A stretch of DNA of 64,000 nucleotides from assembly GCA_019751755.1 (NCBI GenBank), contig JAIENA010000052.1, forward strand, positions 1 through 64,000, read 5' to 3'. The stretch's first letter is position 1, and each line of letters opens with the position of its first letter. Below the pieces are notes generated by a model that had not been told where the DNA came from, ran no database searches, and saw only the letters and a list, made by a program, of their open reading frames with translations. Source of the DNA: Burkholderiaceae bacterium (lineage in GTDB: Bacteria > Pseudomonadota > Gammaproteobacteria > Burkholderiales > Burkholderiaceae_D). Both the position numbers and the translations under genes were made by a program. Positions 54,280 through 64,000 of this stretch are shown here, piece after piece.

Positions 54280-57200
54280 ATGACTGGCCAGACCCCGCAA
54301 GACGACCGCAGTTTTCGCCGCATCCTGAACCGCAACATCACACTGCCGCTGGTGGCCGGCGTGGTCAACATCGCGGTGTTCATCGGCTTGCTGCTTTACC
54401 TGTTGAATGTGCTGTCGTGGGTTGAGCATACCGAGCGCACCATTGGGCAGGTCAATGAAATCGGCAAGCTGGCGGTGGACATGGAGTCCGGCATGCGCGG
54501 CTTCCTGCTGACCGGCGACGAAGCGTTCCTGGCATCGTACCAGCTGGCCAAACCGCGCCTGCAAACCGGGCTGGCCGAGTTGAGCAAGCTAATCCAGGAC
54601 AACCCGGTGCAAGTGGGCCGGGTGGCCGCCATCGCGGCCCAGCAGCAGCAATGGGCGCGCTATGCGCAACTGGTGATCGACTTGCGCCGTGGCGGCGGTG
54701 ATTACCTGGGGCCCGTCAAGGCGGGCCGGGGCAAGCTCGAATTCGACGAAGTGCGCGCACTGCTGCAGCAATTTCTGATTATGGAACAGCGCTTGCTGGC
54801 CGAGCGCAATGCCGAGGCGCGCAGCGTCACCAACGGGTCGGTGGCGGCCTTCCTGATCGTCAGCCTGGCGGTGGGCGGGGTGCTGGCCATGAATGGCCGG
54901 CGCGACATGACCCGGCTGTCTGAACAGTTTGGCGCCGCGCTGCGTGAGCAAAGCGCGCATGCGGAGCGTTTGCGGGAGCAAAGCTGGCTGCGCGGCGGCC
55001 AGAGCCAGCTGGCGGAACAAGGCATCGGCCAGATGGCGCTGCCGCAGATGTCGGAAGCGTTGCTGCGCTTTCTGTCGGAATACCTGGGGGTGGTGGTGGG
55101 GGCGCTGTACGTGCGCGAGGCCGACGGCACCTTGCGCCGCGCCGCCGCGTATGGCTATGGCCACGATGATTTGCAGCGCGATCCGGTGGTGCGGGCGGGC
55201 GAGGGGCAGGTCTGGCAGGCCGCCGAGCAGCGCCGCCTGATCCAGCTGGACCAGTTGCCGGCCGATTACGTGAAAATCAGTTCCGCGCTGGGCGCGGCGC
55301 GGCCGCGCCATGTGCTGCTGGCGCCGGTGGACAGCAATGGCGTCGTCAACGGCGTGGTGGAACTGGGCTTTTTGCAGGCGCCGCTACCAGGTCACGTCGA
55401 TTTCCTGAAACAGGCGGCCGCCAATATCGGCAGCGCCATCGAGGCGACGCTGGCGCGCCAGCGCATTGCCGAAGTGCTGGCCGAAACGCAGCAACTGAAT
55501 GAGGAATTGCAGGTCCAGCAGGAGGAGCTGCGCACCGCCAACGAAGAACTGGAAGAACAGTCGCGGGTGCTGGAAGCGTCGCAGGCCAGCCTGGAAAACC
55601 AGAAGGCCGAACTGGAGCAGAGCAACGAACAATTGTCGGAACAGGCGCTGGTGCTGGACCAGCGCAACGCCGCCCTGGCCGATGCCCAGCGCTTGCTGGA
55701 ACAGCGGGCTGGTGAACTGGAGCGGGCCAGCCAGTACAAATCGCAATTCCTCGCCAATATGTCGCATGAATTGCGCACGCCGCTCAATAGCTCGCTGATC
55801 CTGGCCAAGCTGCTGTCGGAAAACACGCACGGCAACCTCAGCGAAGAACAGGTGCGCTTTGCGCACACCATTTATTCGGCCGGCAATGACTTGCTGAACC
55901 TGATTAACGATATCCTCGACATTTCCAAGGTCGAAGCCGGCAAGCTGGAACTGGCGCCGGAACAGCTCGACGTGCGCCACGTGGCCGACAGCCTGGCGCA
56001 TATTTTTGAACCGATGGCGCGCCATAAGCAGTTGGCGTTCCAGGTGGCGCTGGGGCCGGACTTGCCGCCGGCGATGTTTACCGACCGCCAGCGCCTCGAA
56101 CAAATCCTGAAAAACCTGCTGGCCAATGCCATCAAATTCACCGACCGCGGCCAGGTCACGCTGCGCATTGCGGCGGACGGCCAGGACCGCCTGTGCTTTG
56201 CCGTGGCGGACACCGGGATCGGCGTCGCGCCGGAGCATCAGGAGGCGATCTTCGGCGTCTTCCAGCAAGCCGACGGCAGCACCAGTCGCCGCTACGGCGG
56301 CAGCGGGCTGGGGCTGGCGATTTCCCGTGATCTGGCGCGCCTGCTGGGTGGCAATATCGGGTTGACCAGTACCCCGGGTGACGGCAGCACATTCACCTTG
56401 ACCCTGCCGCTGTGGTACGTGCCGCCGCAGGACCGCGGTACGGCAAGCGGGCCTGCTCTGGGGGCCTCCGGTGCCGCAGCCGCACCAGCCGTAATCGTAG
56501 CCCCCCCGGCCGCCCCCCCTGCGGCCCGTCCGTTCGACGATGACCGCGACTTGCCGCCGCCGCCCGAACGGCTGGTGCTGGTGATTGAAGATGAACCGGC
56601 TTTTGCCCGCATCCTGTACGACCTGGCGCATGACATGCAGTACCGCTGCCTGGTCGCGTTCGACGCGGACGAAGGCGTGCAGTTGGCCACGCACTACCGG
56701 CCGGACGCGATCCTGCTCGATATCCGTTTGCCGGACCGTTCCGGCTTGTCCGTGCTGCAGCAATTGAAGGACAGCGCGCAGACGCGCCACATCCCGGTAC
56801 ACGTGGTGTCGGCCGCCGACAATGAAGAAGCGGCCCTGCACATGGGCGCCATCGGCTATGCCTTGAAACCGACCACGCGCGAGCAGCTCGAAGCCGTGTT
56901 CCGCAAGCTGGAAAGTAAGTTCACGCAAAAGATCAAGCGCCTGCTGCTGGTGGAAGACGATGCGCGCCAGCGCGACAGCATGGTGCAACTGATCGCCGAC
57001 GACGATATCGACATCACCGCCGTCGATTCCGGCGCAGCCGCGCTGGCGCTGCTGCGCACGACGATCTTCGATTGCATGATCATTGATTTGAAATTGCCGG
57101 ACATGCTGGGCAATGAACTGTTGCAGCGCATGTCGCAGGAGGAGATCGCCTCGTTCCCGCCGGTGATCGTGTACACCGGCCGCAACCTGACGCGGGCCGA

Positions 57201-57750
57201 GGAAGCGGACCTGCACAAGTACTCGCGCTCGATCATCATCAAAGGCGCCCGCTCGCCGGAGCGCCTGCTCGATGAGGTCACGCTGTTCCTGCACAAGGTG
57301 GAAGCGGAACTGTCGAGCGAGCGGCAATCGATGCTGCAAACCGTGCGCAGCCGCGACCGTGTCATGGAAGGGCGCCGCATCCTGCTGGTCGATGACGACG
57401 TGCGTAATATTTTTGCGCTGACCAGCGCGCTGGAACAGAAGGGCGCCATCGTGGAAATCGGCCGCAATGGCGTGGAAGCGCTGGATAAGCTCGATACCGT
57501 GCCCGACATCGACCTGGTGCTGATGGACGTGATGATGCCGGTGATGGACGGGCTGGAAGCGACGCGCCGCCTGCGCCAGGACCCGCGCTTTGCCCGGCTG
57601 CCCGTGATTGCCATCACGGCCAAGGCTATGAAGGATGATCAGGAACAGTGCCTGGCGGCCGGCGCCAATGATTACCTGGCCAAGCCGATCGACCTGTCAC
57701 GCCTGCATTCGCTGCTGCGCGTGTGGATGCCGGGCGCCGGGCGCGTGTAA
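54280..57750 (+). CDS. Hybrid sensor histidine kinase (CHASE3 + GAF + HisKA/HATPase + three receiver domains)
   Basis: CHASE3-like ESGMRGFLLTGDEAFLASY; FLANMSHELRTPLNSSLILAKLL; GSGLGLAISRDLARLLGG; receivers around ILLDIRLPDRSG, CMIIDLKLPDMLG and VLMDVMMPVMDG. Confidence 0.95.
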   Translation: MTGQTPQDDRSFRRILNRNITLPLVAGVVNIAVFIGLLLYLLNVLSWVEHTERTIGQVNEIGKLAVDMESGMRGFLLTGDEAFLASYQLAKPRLQTGLAELSKLIQDNPVQVGRVAAIAAQQQQWARYAQLVIDLRRGGGDYLGPVKAGRGKLEFDEVRALLQQFLIMEQRLLAERNAEARSVTNGSVAAFLIVSLAVGGVLAMNGRRDMTRLSEQFGAALREQSAHAERLREQSWLRGGQSQLAEQGIGQMALPQMSEALLRFLSEYLGVVVGALYVREADGTLRRAAAYGYGHDDLQRDPVVRAGEGQVWQAAEQRRLIQLDQLPADYVKISSALGAARPRHVLLAPVDSNGVVNGVVELGFLQAPLPGHVDFLKQAAANIGSAIEATLARQRIAEVLAETQQLNEELQVQQEELRTANEELEEQSRVLEASQASLENQKAELEQSNEQLSEQALVLDQRNAALADAQRLLEQRAGELERASQYKSQFLANMSHELRTPLNSSLILAKLLSENTHGNLSEEQVRFAHTIYSAGNDLLNLINDILDISKVEAGKLELAPEQLDVRHVADSLAHIFEPMARHKQLAFQVALGPDLPPAMFTDRQRLEQILKNLLANAIKFTDRGQVTLRIAADGQDRLCFAVADTGIGVAPEHQEAIFGVFQQADGSTSRRYGGSGLGLAISRDLARLLGGNIGLTSTPGDGSTFTLTLPLWYVPPQDRGTASGPALGASGAAAAPAVIVAPPAAPPAARPFDDDRDLPPPPERLVLVIEDEPAFARILYDLAHDMQYRCLVAFDADEGVQLATHYRPDAILLDIRLPDRSGLSVLQQLKDSAQTRHIPVHVVSAADNEEAALHMGAIGYALKPTTREQLEAVFRKLESKFTQKIKRLLLVEDDARQRDSMVQLIADDDIDITAVDSGAAALALLRTTIFDCMIIDLKLPDMLGNELLQRMSQEEIASFPPVIVYTGRNLTRAEEADLHKYSRSIIIKGARSPERLLDEVTLFLHKVEAELSSERQSMLQTVRSRDRVMEGRRILLVDDDVRNIFALTSALEQKGAIVEIGRNGVEALDKLDTVPDIDLVLMDVMMPVMDGLEATRRLRQDPRFARLPVIAITAKAMKDDQEQCLAAGANDYLAKPIDLSRLHSLLRVWMPGAGRV

Positions 57751-57759
57751 GGAGCGACG

Positions 57760-58602
57760 ATGACACGTCCGCATGATGCGTTGCCGCCGTCCAGCTTCGA
57801 GATTGAACTGTCGATGCTGATGGAAGCGATTTATTTGAAGTACAGCTATGACTTCCGCGACTACACGGGCGCGTCGCAAAAACGCCGCGTGCTGCACGCC
57901 ATGCGCGACATGGATTGCGGTACGGTTTCGATGCTGCAATCGCGCGTGCTGCACGAACCGGCAGCGTTTTCCCAACTGCTGCAGTTTTTGACGATCCCGG
58001 TGACGGAAATGTTCCGCGACCCGCCGTATTACGCGGCGCTGCGCGCGCATGTATTGCCGGTGTTGTCGACCTATCCGTCGCTGAAGGTATGGGTGGCGGG
58101 ATGTTCCACCGGCGAGGAAGTGTTGTCGCTGGCGATCTTGCTGAAAGAGGAAGGACTGCTGGAGCGCACCATCATTTATGCCACCGACATCAATCCCGTA
58201 TCGCTGGAAAAAGCCCGCAAGGGCGTGTTTCCGCTCGATGCGATACGCGGCTACACCGCCAATTACCAGGCGGCCGGCGGCAAGCGGGCGTTTTCCGACT
58301 ATTACACGGCGGCCTACAACGCGGCGCTGTTCGACCGCGCACTGTACGAAAACGTCACCTTCGCCGACCACAGCCTGGCGACCGACAGCGTGTTCGCGGA
58401 AACGCACTTGATCAGTTGCCGCAACGTGCTGATCTACTTCAAGAAAGCGCTGCAGGAGCGCGCCTTCGGCCTGTTCCACGAATCCCTGTGCCACCGGGGC
58501 TTCCTCGGCATCGGCAGCAAGGAAACCCTGGATTTTTCGGCGTTCTCGCCCCGCTTTGACGATGTGGCGCGGCGCGAGCGCATTTACCGGAAGCTGTCGT
58601 GA
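57760..58602 (+). CDS. CheR-type MCP methyltransferase
   Basis: VTEMFRDPPYYAALR, VWVAGCSTGEEVLSLAILL, LISCRNVLIYFKKALQERAF. Confidence 0.94.
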   Translation: MTRPHDALPPSSFEIELSMLMEAIYLKYSYDFRDYTGASQKRRVLHAMRDMDCGTVSMLQSRVLHEPAAFSQLLQFLTIPVTEMFRDPPYYAALRAHVLPVLSTYPSLKVWVAGCSTGEEVLSLAILLKEEGLLERTIIYATDINPVSLEKARKGVFPLDAIRGYTANYQAAGGKRAFSDYYTAAYNAALFDRALYENVTFADHSLATDSVFAETHLISCRNVLIYFKKALQERAFGLFHESLCHRGFLGIGSKETLDFSAFSPRFDDVARRERIYRKLS

Positions 58603-59231
58603 AACAACCGGCGCCGCCCGATGTCGCCGCCAGCGTGGCAACCCTGCTGCAGGGACGGCGCTGCGAGGCGGCCGTGATCGGCGCCTCGGCCGGCGGCGTG
58701 GCGGCGTTGCTGGACGTGTTACCCGGCTTGCCGCCGCAGGTGCCGGTCCCCGTGGTGGTGGTGGTGCATATGTTGCGGGGGCGTGCCAGCCAACTGGCGG
58801 AATTATTTGCCGCGCGCCTGGCCGTGCCGGTGCGCGAAGCGGCGGACAAGGACGCGGTGGCGCCGGGCGCGGTGTATTTCGCGCCGGCCGATTATCACCT
58901 GTCGCTTGAAAATGACGGCACGTTCTCGCTTAGTAACGAGGCGCCGCATATCTTTTCCCGGCCCGCGATCGACTTTGCCATGCAGTCGGCGGCTGATGCC
59001 TACGGGCCGGCGCTGGTGGGAATACTACTAACCGGGGCCAGTCATGACGGGGCGGCGGGGCTGGCGGCGATTGGCGCCGCCGGGGGCCTGACGGTGGTGC
59101 AAGACCCGCAGCAAGCGCAATCGCCGCTGATGCCGGGGGCGGCGATCCGGCTCAGAGAGCCGGACCTGATTTTGTCGTTACAGCAGATTCGGACGTTGCT
59201 GGCGATGCTGGGAGCCGGTGGCCCGGGGTGA
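58599..59231 (+). CDS. CheB-type methylesterase (stand-alone catalytic domain)
   Basis: AAVIGASAGGVAALLDVLPGL, VVHMLRGRASQLAELFAARL, GPALVGILLTGASHDGAAGLAAIGAAGGLTVVQDPQQA. Confidence 0.93.
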   Translation: MKQPAPPDVAASVATLLQGRRCEAAVIGASAGGVAALLDVLPGLPPQVPVPVVVVVHMLRGRASQLAELFAARLAVPVREAADKDAVAPGAVYFAPADYHLSLENDGTFSLSNEAPHIFSRPAIDFAMQSAADAYGPALVGILLTGASHDGAAGLAAIGAAGGLTVVQDPQQAQSPLMPGAAIRLREPDLILSLQQIRTLLAMLGAGGPG

Positions 59232-59256
59232 CGGATGTCCGGCTTGCGAAAGTGGC

Positions 59257-60948
59257 TTAAAACTCTTCCCAATCATCGTGCTTCGGCTGCGCCGTCGACT
59301 TGGGTGGGGTTTTCCGGGCCGCCGGCTTGACTGGCGCCCGCGCCGGCGTGGCCTTGGGCGCCAGCGCCACCGCGTGCGACCTGATCGCCGCTGGCGCCGC
59401 CTGCGCGCCGGTCGAGAAGAATCCAACCACCCGCACCAGCTTGTTGGCCTGTTCCTGCATGCTTTGCGAGGCCGCCGCCGCTTCTTCCACCAGCGCGGCA
59501 TTTTGCTGCGTGCTCTGGTCCATGTGTGCGATGGCCTGGTTGATCTGCTCGATGCCCCGGGTCTGTTCCTGGCTGGCCGACGTGATCTCGCCCATGATGT
59601 CGGCCACGCGCTGGATGCTGTCGACGATGTCGCCCATGGTTTGCCCGGCGTCGTTGACCAGGCGTGAACCGGCATCGACATTGGCGACCGAGGCGTCGAT
59701 CAATTCCTTGATTTCCTTGGCCGCCGCCGCCGAACGCTGCGCCAGCGAGCGCACCTCGGACGCCACCACGGCAAAGCCCCGGCCCTGTTCACCGGCGCGC
59801 GCCGCTTCCACCGCCGCATTCAGTGCCAGGATGTTGGTCTGGAACGCAATGCCGTCGATCACGCCGATAATGTCGGCGATCTTGCCGGACGAGATGTTGA
59901 TGGCGCCCATGGTGTCGACCACCTGCGACACGATGGCGCCGCCGCGCGAGGCCACTTCGGACGCCGAATGCGCCAGCGTATTGGCCTGGCGCGCATTGTC
60001 GGCGTTTTGCCGCACGGTGGAAGTCAGTTGCTCCATCGACGACACGGTCTCCTCCAGCGAGCTCGCTTGCTGTTCCGTGCGCGACGATAAATCCATATTA
60101 CCTGCCGCGATTTCATGTGACGCCGTGGTGATGGCGTCCGTGCCGGAGCGCACCTGGCCGACCACGCCCAGCAGCGCGTCATTCATTTTCTTCAGGGCCT
60201 GCAGCAGGCGGCCCATTTCATCCTTGCCATCGGTATCAATGTGGGACGTCAGGTCGCCGGACGCCACGGTTTCCGCCACGCGCACCGCGCGGTTCAGCGG
60301 CACGGTGATGGATCGGGTGATAAACCAGGCCACGCTGATGCCCAGCGCCATGGCAATCGTGCCCAGCGCCAGTTGCATGATGCGCGCCGTGCTGTACACC
60401 TGTTGCACATCGGCGCCGGCTTCCTCCATCAACCGGGTCTCGTGTGCAAAGACTTCGTTCAGCGCCGCCAGCGCCTTCGCTTGCACCGGGCCGGTTTCCG
60501 TCAACAGGTATTCGACGGCCGCCTCGGTCGCGCCTTCCTTGCGCATCTGGATCAGCTTGTTGTTCTTTTCCGCACCGGTTTTCAAGGCGTCGTCCACGGC
60601 GGCCAGCAGCGTTTTTTCCTTCTGTTCCGTCATCATCGCGGCCAGCTTGCCGCGGGACTCGCGATAGCGCTTGCGGGCCTCGTCGACCTTGGCCAGTTCC
60701 GCGTTCAGTTGCTCCGGGCTCGAGACCACGGTCATCGTGGTCAGCGCCAGCGTAATGGTGCGAACGTCGCCGACCATGCTCCTGACCGCCGCCATCTTGA
60801 CGTTTTTGTCGTTCAGAATGTCTTGCGTGCGGTCGCCAATGCGCGACATCGAGGCCAGGCCCAGCAGCATCATCGCCGTCAGCAAGGTCAGCACCACGCC
60901 AAAACCGAATCCCAGGCGCATTCCTATCTTTAAATTTGCAAGCGACAT
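59257..60948 (-). CDS. Methyl-accepting chemotaxis protein
   Basis: TM + HAMP + signalling hairpin [59 protein letters not shown]-terminal pentapeptide-like DDWEEF. Confidence 0.95.
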   Translation of the reverse strand: MSLANLKIGMRLGFGFGVVLTLLTAMMLLGLASMSRIGDRTQDILNDKNVKMAAVRSMVGDVRTITLALTTMTVVSSPEQLNAELAKVDEARKRYRESRGKLAAMMTEQKEKTLLAAVDDALKTGAEKNNKLIQMRKEGATEAAVEYLLTETGPVQAKALAALNEVFAHETRLMEEAGADVQQVYSTARIMQLALGTIAMALGISVAWFITRSITVPLNRAVRVAETVASGDLTSHIDTDGKDEMGRLLQALKKMNDALLGVVGQVRSGTDAITTASHEIAAGNMDLSSRTEQQASSLEETVSSMEQLTSTVRQNADNARQANTLAHSASEVASRGGAIVSQVVDTMGAINISSGKIADIIGVIDGIAFQTNILALNAAVEAARAGEQGRGFAVVASEVRSLAQRSAAAAKEIKELIDASVANVDAGSRLVNDAGQTMGDIVDSIQRVADIMGEITSASQEQTRGIEQINQAIAHMDQSTQQNAALVEEAAAASQSMQEQANKLVRVVGFFSTGAQAAPAAIRSHAVALAPKATPARAPVKPAARKTPPKSTAQPKHDDWEEF

Positions 60949-61108
60949 GTCTTTCCTTATAGTAATTTTCGCAAGAATGTCATATCCCGGCCCGTGTGTC
61001 TGCCCGCCGTGGCTGCGGCGTTGCCAAGTTTGTATCCATGCAACAACGTGGGCGGAAGATGCGCCGCCGCAGCAGTAAAATCGCGATACGCCGATGGGAA
61101 AGTACGCT

Positions 61109-61567
61109 ATGCAGCGGGATATTGAAAAACACGAATGGCTGTTGCGCCGCAATTGTTCGCTGACACCGCGCCAGACGGTGGTGGCCTATGGCGCGCTGTG
61201 CGCGCTGTCGCTCAGCGTGGCGATGCTGTTCCTGTTGCACGGCGTGTGGCCGGTGCTGGTGTTTACCGCCATTGAGTTGGCCGCCGTCACGCTGGCGTTC
61301 ATTTTGTATGCGCGCCACGCCGCCGACTATGAACACATCGTGCTGACAGCGGGCTGCCTGCTGGTGGAGCGGGTGTCGGCGGGATGCGCGTCGCACACCG
61401 TGCTCGAGCCGTACTTCACGCGGGTCGCGACACCGGCATCGGCGGGCGGCCTGGTGCTGCTGGAAGCGAAGGGCGCCACCCTGCACGTGGGGAGATTTGC
61501 GCTCCCCGCGCAGCGGCGCCGACTGGCTGACGAGTTGCGGCAGGCGCTGCGCGATCAGGCGCCGTAG
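61109..61567 (+). CDS. DUF2244 family integral membrane protein
   Basis: [36 protein letters not shown], two TM segments, [30 protein letters not shown] opens at 61094. Confidence 0.8.
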   Translation: MQRDIEKHEWLLRRNCSLTPRQTVVAYGALCALSLSVAMLFLLHGVWPVLVFTAIELAAVTLAFILYARHAADYEHIVLTAGCLLVERVSAGCASHTVLEPYFTRVATPASAGGLVLLEAKGATLHVGRFALPAQRRRLADELRQALRDQAP

Positions 61568-61657
61568 TCAGAGCTGACATCCGATGCCATCATCCGAGCC
61601 GGACATCCGGCACGGACCTCCGACGCGGTGATGAGCCGCGCTGATTAGCAGCGGTGA

Positions 61658-62284
61658 TCAGAAGCGGTAGCCGACGCCCACGCCCAACAGGACCGGATCG
61701 ACTTTGGCGCGGCTGGCCTTGGCGCCGGCGATCAGCACGTCGCTGCGGATCTGCACTTTTTTCACATCGAAGTTCAGCGACCAGTGGTCGTCCAGTCGCA
61801 CGTCGGCGCCGGCCTGCAGGGCCAGGCCAATGCTGTCATGTTCCAGGCTGGCGCCGCCGTTCAGCAGGCGGTTCTTCGAGAACGTGGTCCAGTTCACGCC
61901 CACGCCCACATACGGGCTGACGGCATTGCCCGGAGCAAAGTGGTATTGCGCCAGCAAGGTCGGCGGCAGGTGACGGAAGGTGCCGATGGCTTTCTGGTCC
62001 AGGTACACGGTGTGCTTTTGCGGGTAGGTCAGCACCAGTTCCGCTGCCACATTGGGGGTGATGAAATACGAAATATCCACTTCCGGAATGGTCTTGCTGC
62101 TGACGCTGATGCGGTCCGACGCGCCGGTGCCGGCGACTGGATCGGATTTGTCGGCCGGGTCGATATGCACGGCGCGGGCGCGGATCAGCCAAGGGCTGCT
62201 ATCGGCGGCCTGTGCAGGGACGGCGCTCAGCGCGGAGACGGCGGCGAGGACGAGGGACAGGAGGGTGACGTTGCTGGTTTTCAT
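61658..62284 (-). CDS. OmpW-family outer membrane protein
   Basis: Signal peptide, SPWLIRARAVHIDPADKSD, ISYFITPNVAAELVLTYPQKH, C-terminal GVGVGYRF. Confidence 0.92.
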   Translation of the reverse strand: MKTSNVTLLSLVLAAVSALSAVPAQAADSSPWLIRARAVHIDPADKSDPVAGTGASDRISVSSKTIPEVDISYFITPNVAAELVLTYPQKHTVYLDQKAIGTFRHLPPTLLAQYHFAPGNAVSPYVGVGVNWTTFSKNRLLNGGASLEHDSIGLALQAGADVRLDDHWSLNFDVKKVQIRSDVLIAGAKASRAKVDPVLLGVGVGYRF

Positions 62285-62427
62285 ACACATTCTCTTTCTT
62301 TGCTGTTGAGTTGCAAACAAAGTGTATAAATCTCAAACACTAAAAACTTTGATACAAGTCAAAAGTTCCAAAATGAAAAGGTGGGGAGTAAGATCGTGGG
62401 TGCTTTTTACTCTTTGCGGGAGAACGT

Positions 62428-62946
62428 ATGGCCAGGCTGAACATCAATGGAGCAATCCGGGACGTCGATGCGGAGGGGGATACGCCGCTGCTGTGGGCGC
62501 TGCGCGAGCAGCTGGGACTGACCGGCACAAAATATGGCTGCGGCGTCGCGCAATGCGGCGCATGCACCGTGCACATTGACGGCGAGGCCACGCGCAGCTG
62601 CGTGCTGCCAATCTCCGCACTGACGGACAAGCAGAAAATCACCACCATCGAAGGCTTGTCGAAAGACGGCAGCCACCCGGTGCAAAAAGCCTGGGCCGCG
62701 CTGGACGTGCCGCAATGCGGTTTCTGCCAGTCCGGCATGATCATGGCCGCCAGCGCGCTGCTGAAACAAAAGCCCAAAGCCACCGACGCCGACATCGACG
62801 CCGCCATGACCAACATCTGCCGCTGCGGCACCTATAACCGGGTGCGCGCCGCCATCAAGGTGGTGGTGGCCAAGGCCAGTCCGACATCGGCCGGCCTCGA
62901 TATCGTGCATCTCGATCCGGTCTACACCGCTGGAGACAAGGCATGA
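62428..62946 (+). CDS. (2Fe-2S)-binding small subunit of aldehyde/isoquinoline oxidoreductase (IorA-like)
   Basis: [25 protein letters not shown] and [16 protein letters not shown]...[15 protein letters not shown]. Confidence 0.93.
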   Translation: MARLNINGAIRDVDAEGDTPLLWALREQLGLTGTKYGCGVAQCGACTVHIDGEATRSCVLPISALTDKQKITTIEGLSKDGSHPVQKAWAALDVPQCGFCQSGMIMAASALLKQKPKATDADIDAAMTNICRCGTYNRVRAAIKVVVAKASPTSAGLDIVHLDPVYTAGDKA

Positions 62947-64000
62947 ACGCGCCGGCATCTACTCCTGTCACCGTCCCTGTGGCCGCGCCATCGGCGTCGC
63001 GCCGCGGCTTCCTGAAAATCGCGTCGCTGGCACTGGGCGGCCTGGTGGTGCCGTTTGCCATTCCGTTCGATGCCGAGGCGCAGCCAGCCGGCGCGCAGCC
63101 GCCGGAAATCAATGCCTGGGTGGTGGTCAAGCCCGACGACACGGTGGTGATCCGTATCGCCCGCTCGGAAATGGGGCAAGGCACCTTGACCGGCCTGGCG
63201 CAACTGGTGGCGGAAGAACTCGATGCCGACTGGTCCAAGGTCACCACCGAATACCCCAGCCCGGGCCGCAACCTGGCGCGCAACCGCGTGTGGGGCAGTT
63301 ATTCGACCGGCGGCAGCCGTGGCATCCGCGAGTCCCATGAATACGTGCGCAAAGGCGGCGCGGCGGCGCGCATGATGCTGCTGCAGGCGGCGGCCGAACA
63401 GTGGCAAGTGCCGCCGGCGGAATGCCGCGCCGCCAACGGCGTGGTCAGCCACGCCGCCTCCGGCCGCAGCGCCACCTATGGCAAGTTGGCCGAAGCTGCC
63501 GGCAAGCTGGCGCTGCCGACCGACATCAAGCTCAAAGATCCGAAAGACTGGAAGCTGGCCGGCAAGCGCCTGGCGCGGCTCGATACCGTCGACAAAACCA
63601 CCGGCGCGCAAGTGTATGGCATGGATTTGACGTTGCCGAACATGCTCAACGCCGCCATCAAGGATTGCCCGGTATTTGGCGGCAAGGTCAAAAGTTTTGA
63701 CGCGGCCGCGATTGCGCAGCGTCCCGGCGTGAAAAAAGTGGTGCAGGTGGGCGACAGCGCGGTGGCCGTGGTGGCCGACACCTGGTGGCGCGCCCGCACC
63801 GCGCTGGCGGACTTGCCGATCGTGTGGGACGAAGGCCCGAACGCGAAGCTGTCCAGCGCCGATATTGCCGCCATGCTGAAGGAAGGCCTGAGCGCGCCGG
63901 AAGGCGTGGTGGGCAACAGCAATGGCGATGCGCGCGCCGCCATCCGTGACGCAAAGCGCACGGTGCAAGCCGTGTATTCGTACCCGTTCCAGAACCACGC
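62943..64000 (+). CDS. Xanthine dehydrogenase-family molybdopterin-binding large subunit (IorB-like), truncated by window end
   Basis: ATG at 62943 overlaps the upstream TGA; Tat-like [38 protein letters not shown]; frame stays open to 64000. Absent from the ORF track because it has no stop. Confidence 0.88.
   Translation, partial: MNAPASTPVTVPVAAPSASRRGFLKIASLALGGLVVPFAIPFDAEAQPAGAQPPEINAWVVVKPDDTVVIRIARSEMGQGTLTGLAQLVAEELDADWSKVTTEYPSPGRNLARNRVWGSYSTGGSRGIRESHEYVRKGGAAARMMLLQAAAEQWQVPPAECRAANGVVSHAASGRSATYGKLAEAAGKLALPTDIKLKDPKDWKLAGKRLARLDTVDKTTGAQVYGMDLTLPNMLNAAIKDCPVFGGKVKSFDAAAIAQRPGVKKVVQVGDSAVAVVADTWWRARTALADLPIVWDEGPNAKLSSADIAAMLKEGLSAPEGVVGNSNGDARAAIRDAKRTVQAVYSYPFQNH

Noticed and set aside
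55384-57339. 651-aa minus-strand ORF
   Set aside because: Antisense to the hybrid histidine kinase; no coherent motifs.
1-64000. Mobile elements, integrases, prophage, tRNA or rRNA genes
   Set aside because: No transposase, integrase or phage-type ORF recognised, and no tRNA/rRNA identified by eye; a tRNAscan or Infernal run would be needed to exclude small RNAs.

Overview
The window is a GC-rich betaproteobacterial chromosome segment. Gene content (DUF4148, BKACE, T1SS, IorAB) suggests Oxalobacteraceae-like (Massilia/Duganella/Janthinobacterium type); this is inference only. From about 1 to 48 kb it holds one coherent accessory locus. Two paralogous octapeptide-repeat proteins bracket it: a 5'-partial one at 1-1431 (+) and a 3093-aa giant at 38951-48232 (-). 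Next to the first is a type I secretion ABC transporter plus HlyD-type adaptor. Between them lie about 28 genes, mostly for nucleotide-sugar, branched-sugar and acyl-sugar synthesis, plus soluble glycosyltransferases including a TPR-OGT(SPINDLY)-GT2 fusion. I found no flippase, polymerase, O-antigen ABC exporter or undecaprenyl-phosphate sugar transferase in the locus. My leading hypothesis is a T1SS-exported, Ser/Thr-rich solenoid surface protein (adhesin or S-layer type) that is decorated with an unusual glycan. The strongest direct observation is the organisation of the giant protein: about 350 octads [S/T/N]-[T/S]-x-Q-[I/V/L]-x-[A/S]-L. An acidic 'E-x-x-D-[L/F]-A-x-L' octad recurs every 7 or 10 octads, mostly alternating (17 octads = 136 aa = 408 bp), and all spacings I counted are 1 modulo 3. 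Both proteins end in a module resembling the FrpC self-processing (Ca2+) module, but the residue before the conserved Pro is Ser or Thr instead of Asp. From 48.4 to 64 kb the content is mostly ordinary: NudC, FolE, thioredoxin-like, M28 peptidase, DUF4148, hybrid histidine kinase/CheR/CheB, MCP, DUF2244, OmpW and IorA/IorB (the last truncated by the window end). All calls come from reading the supplied translations and sequence; no searches were run.
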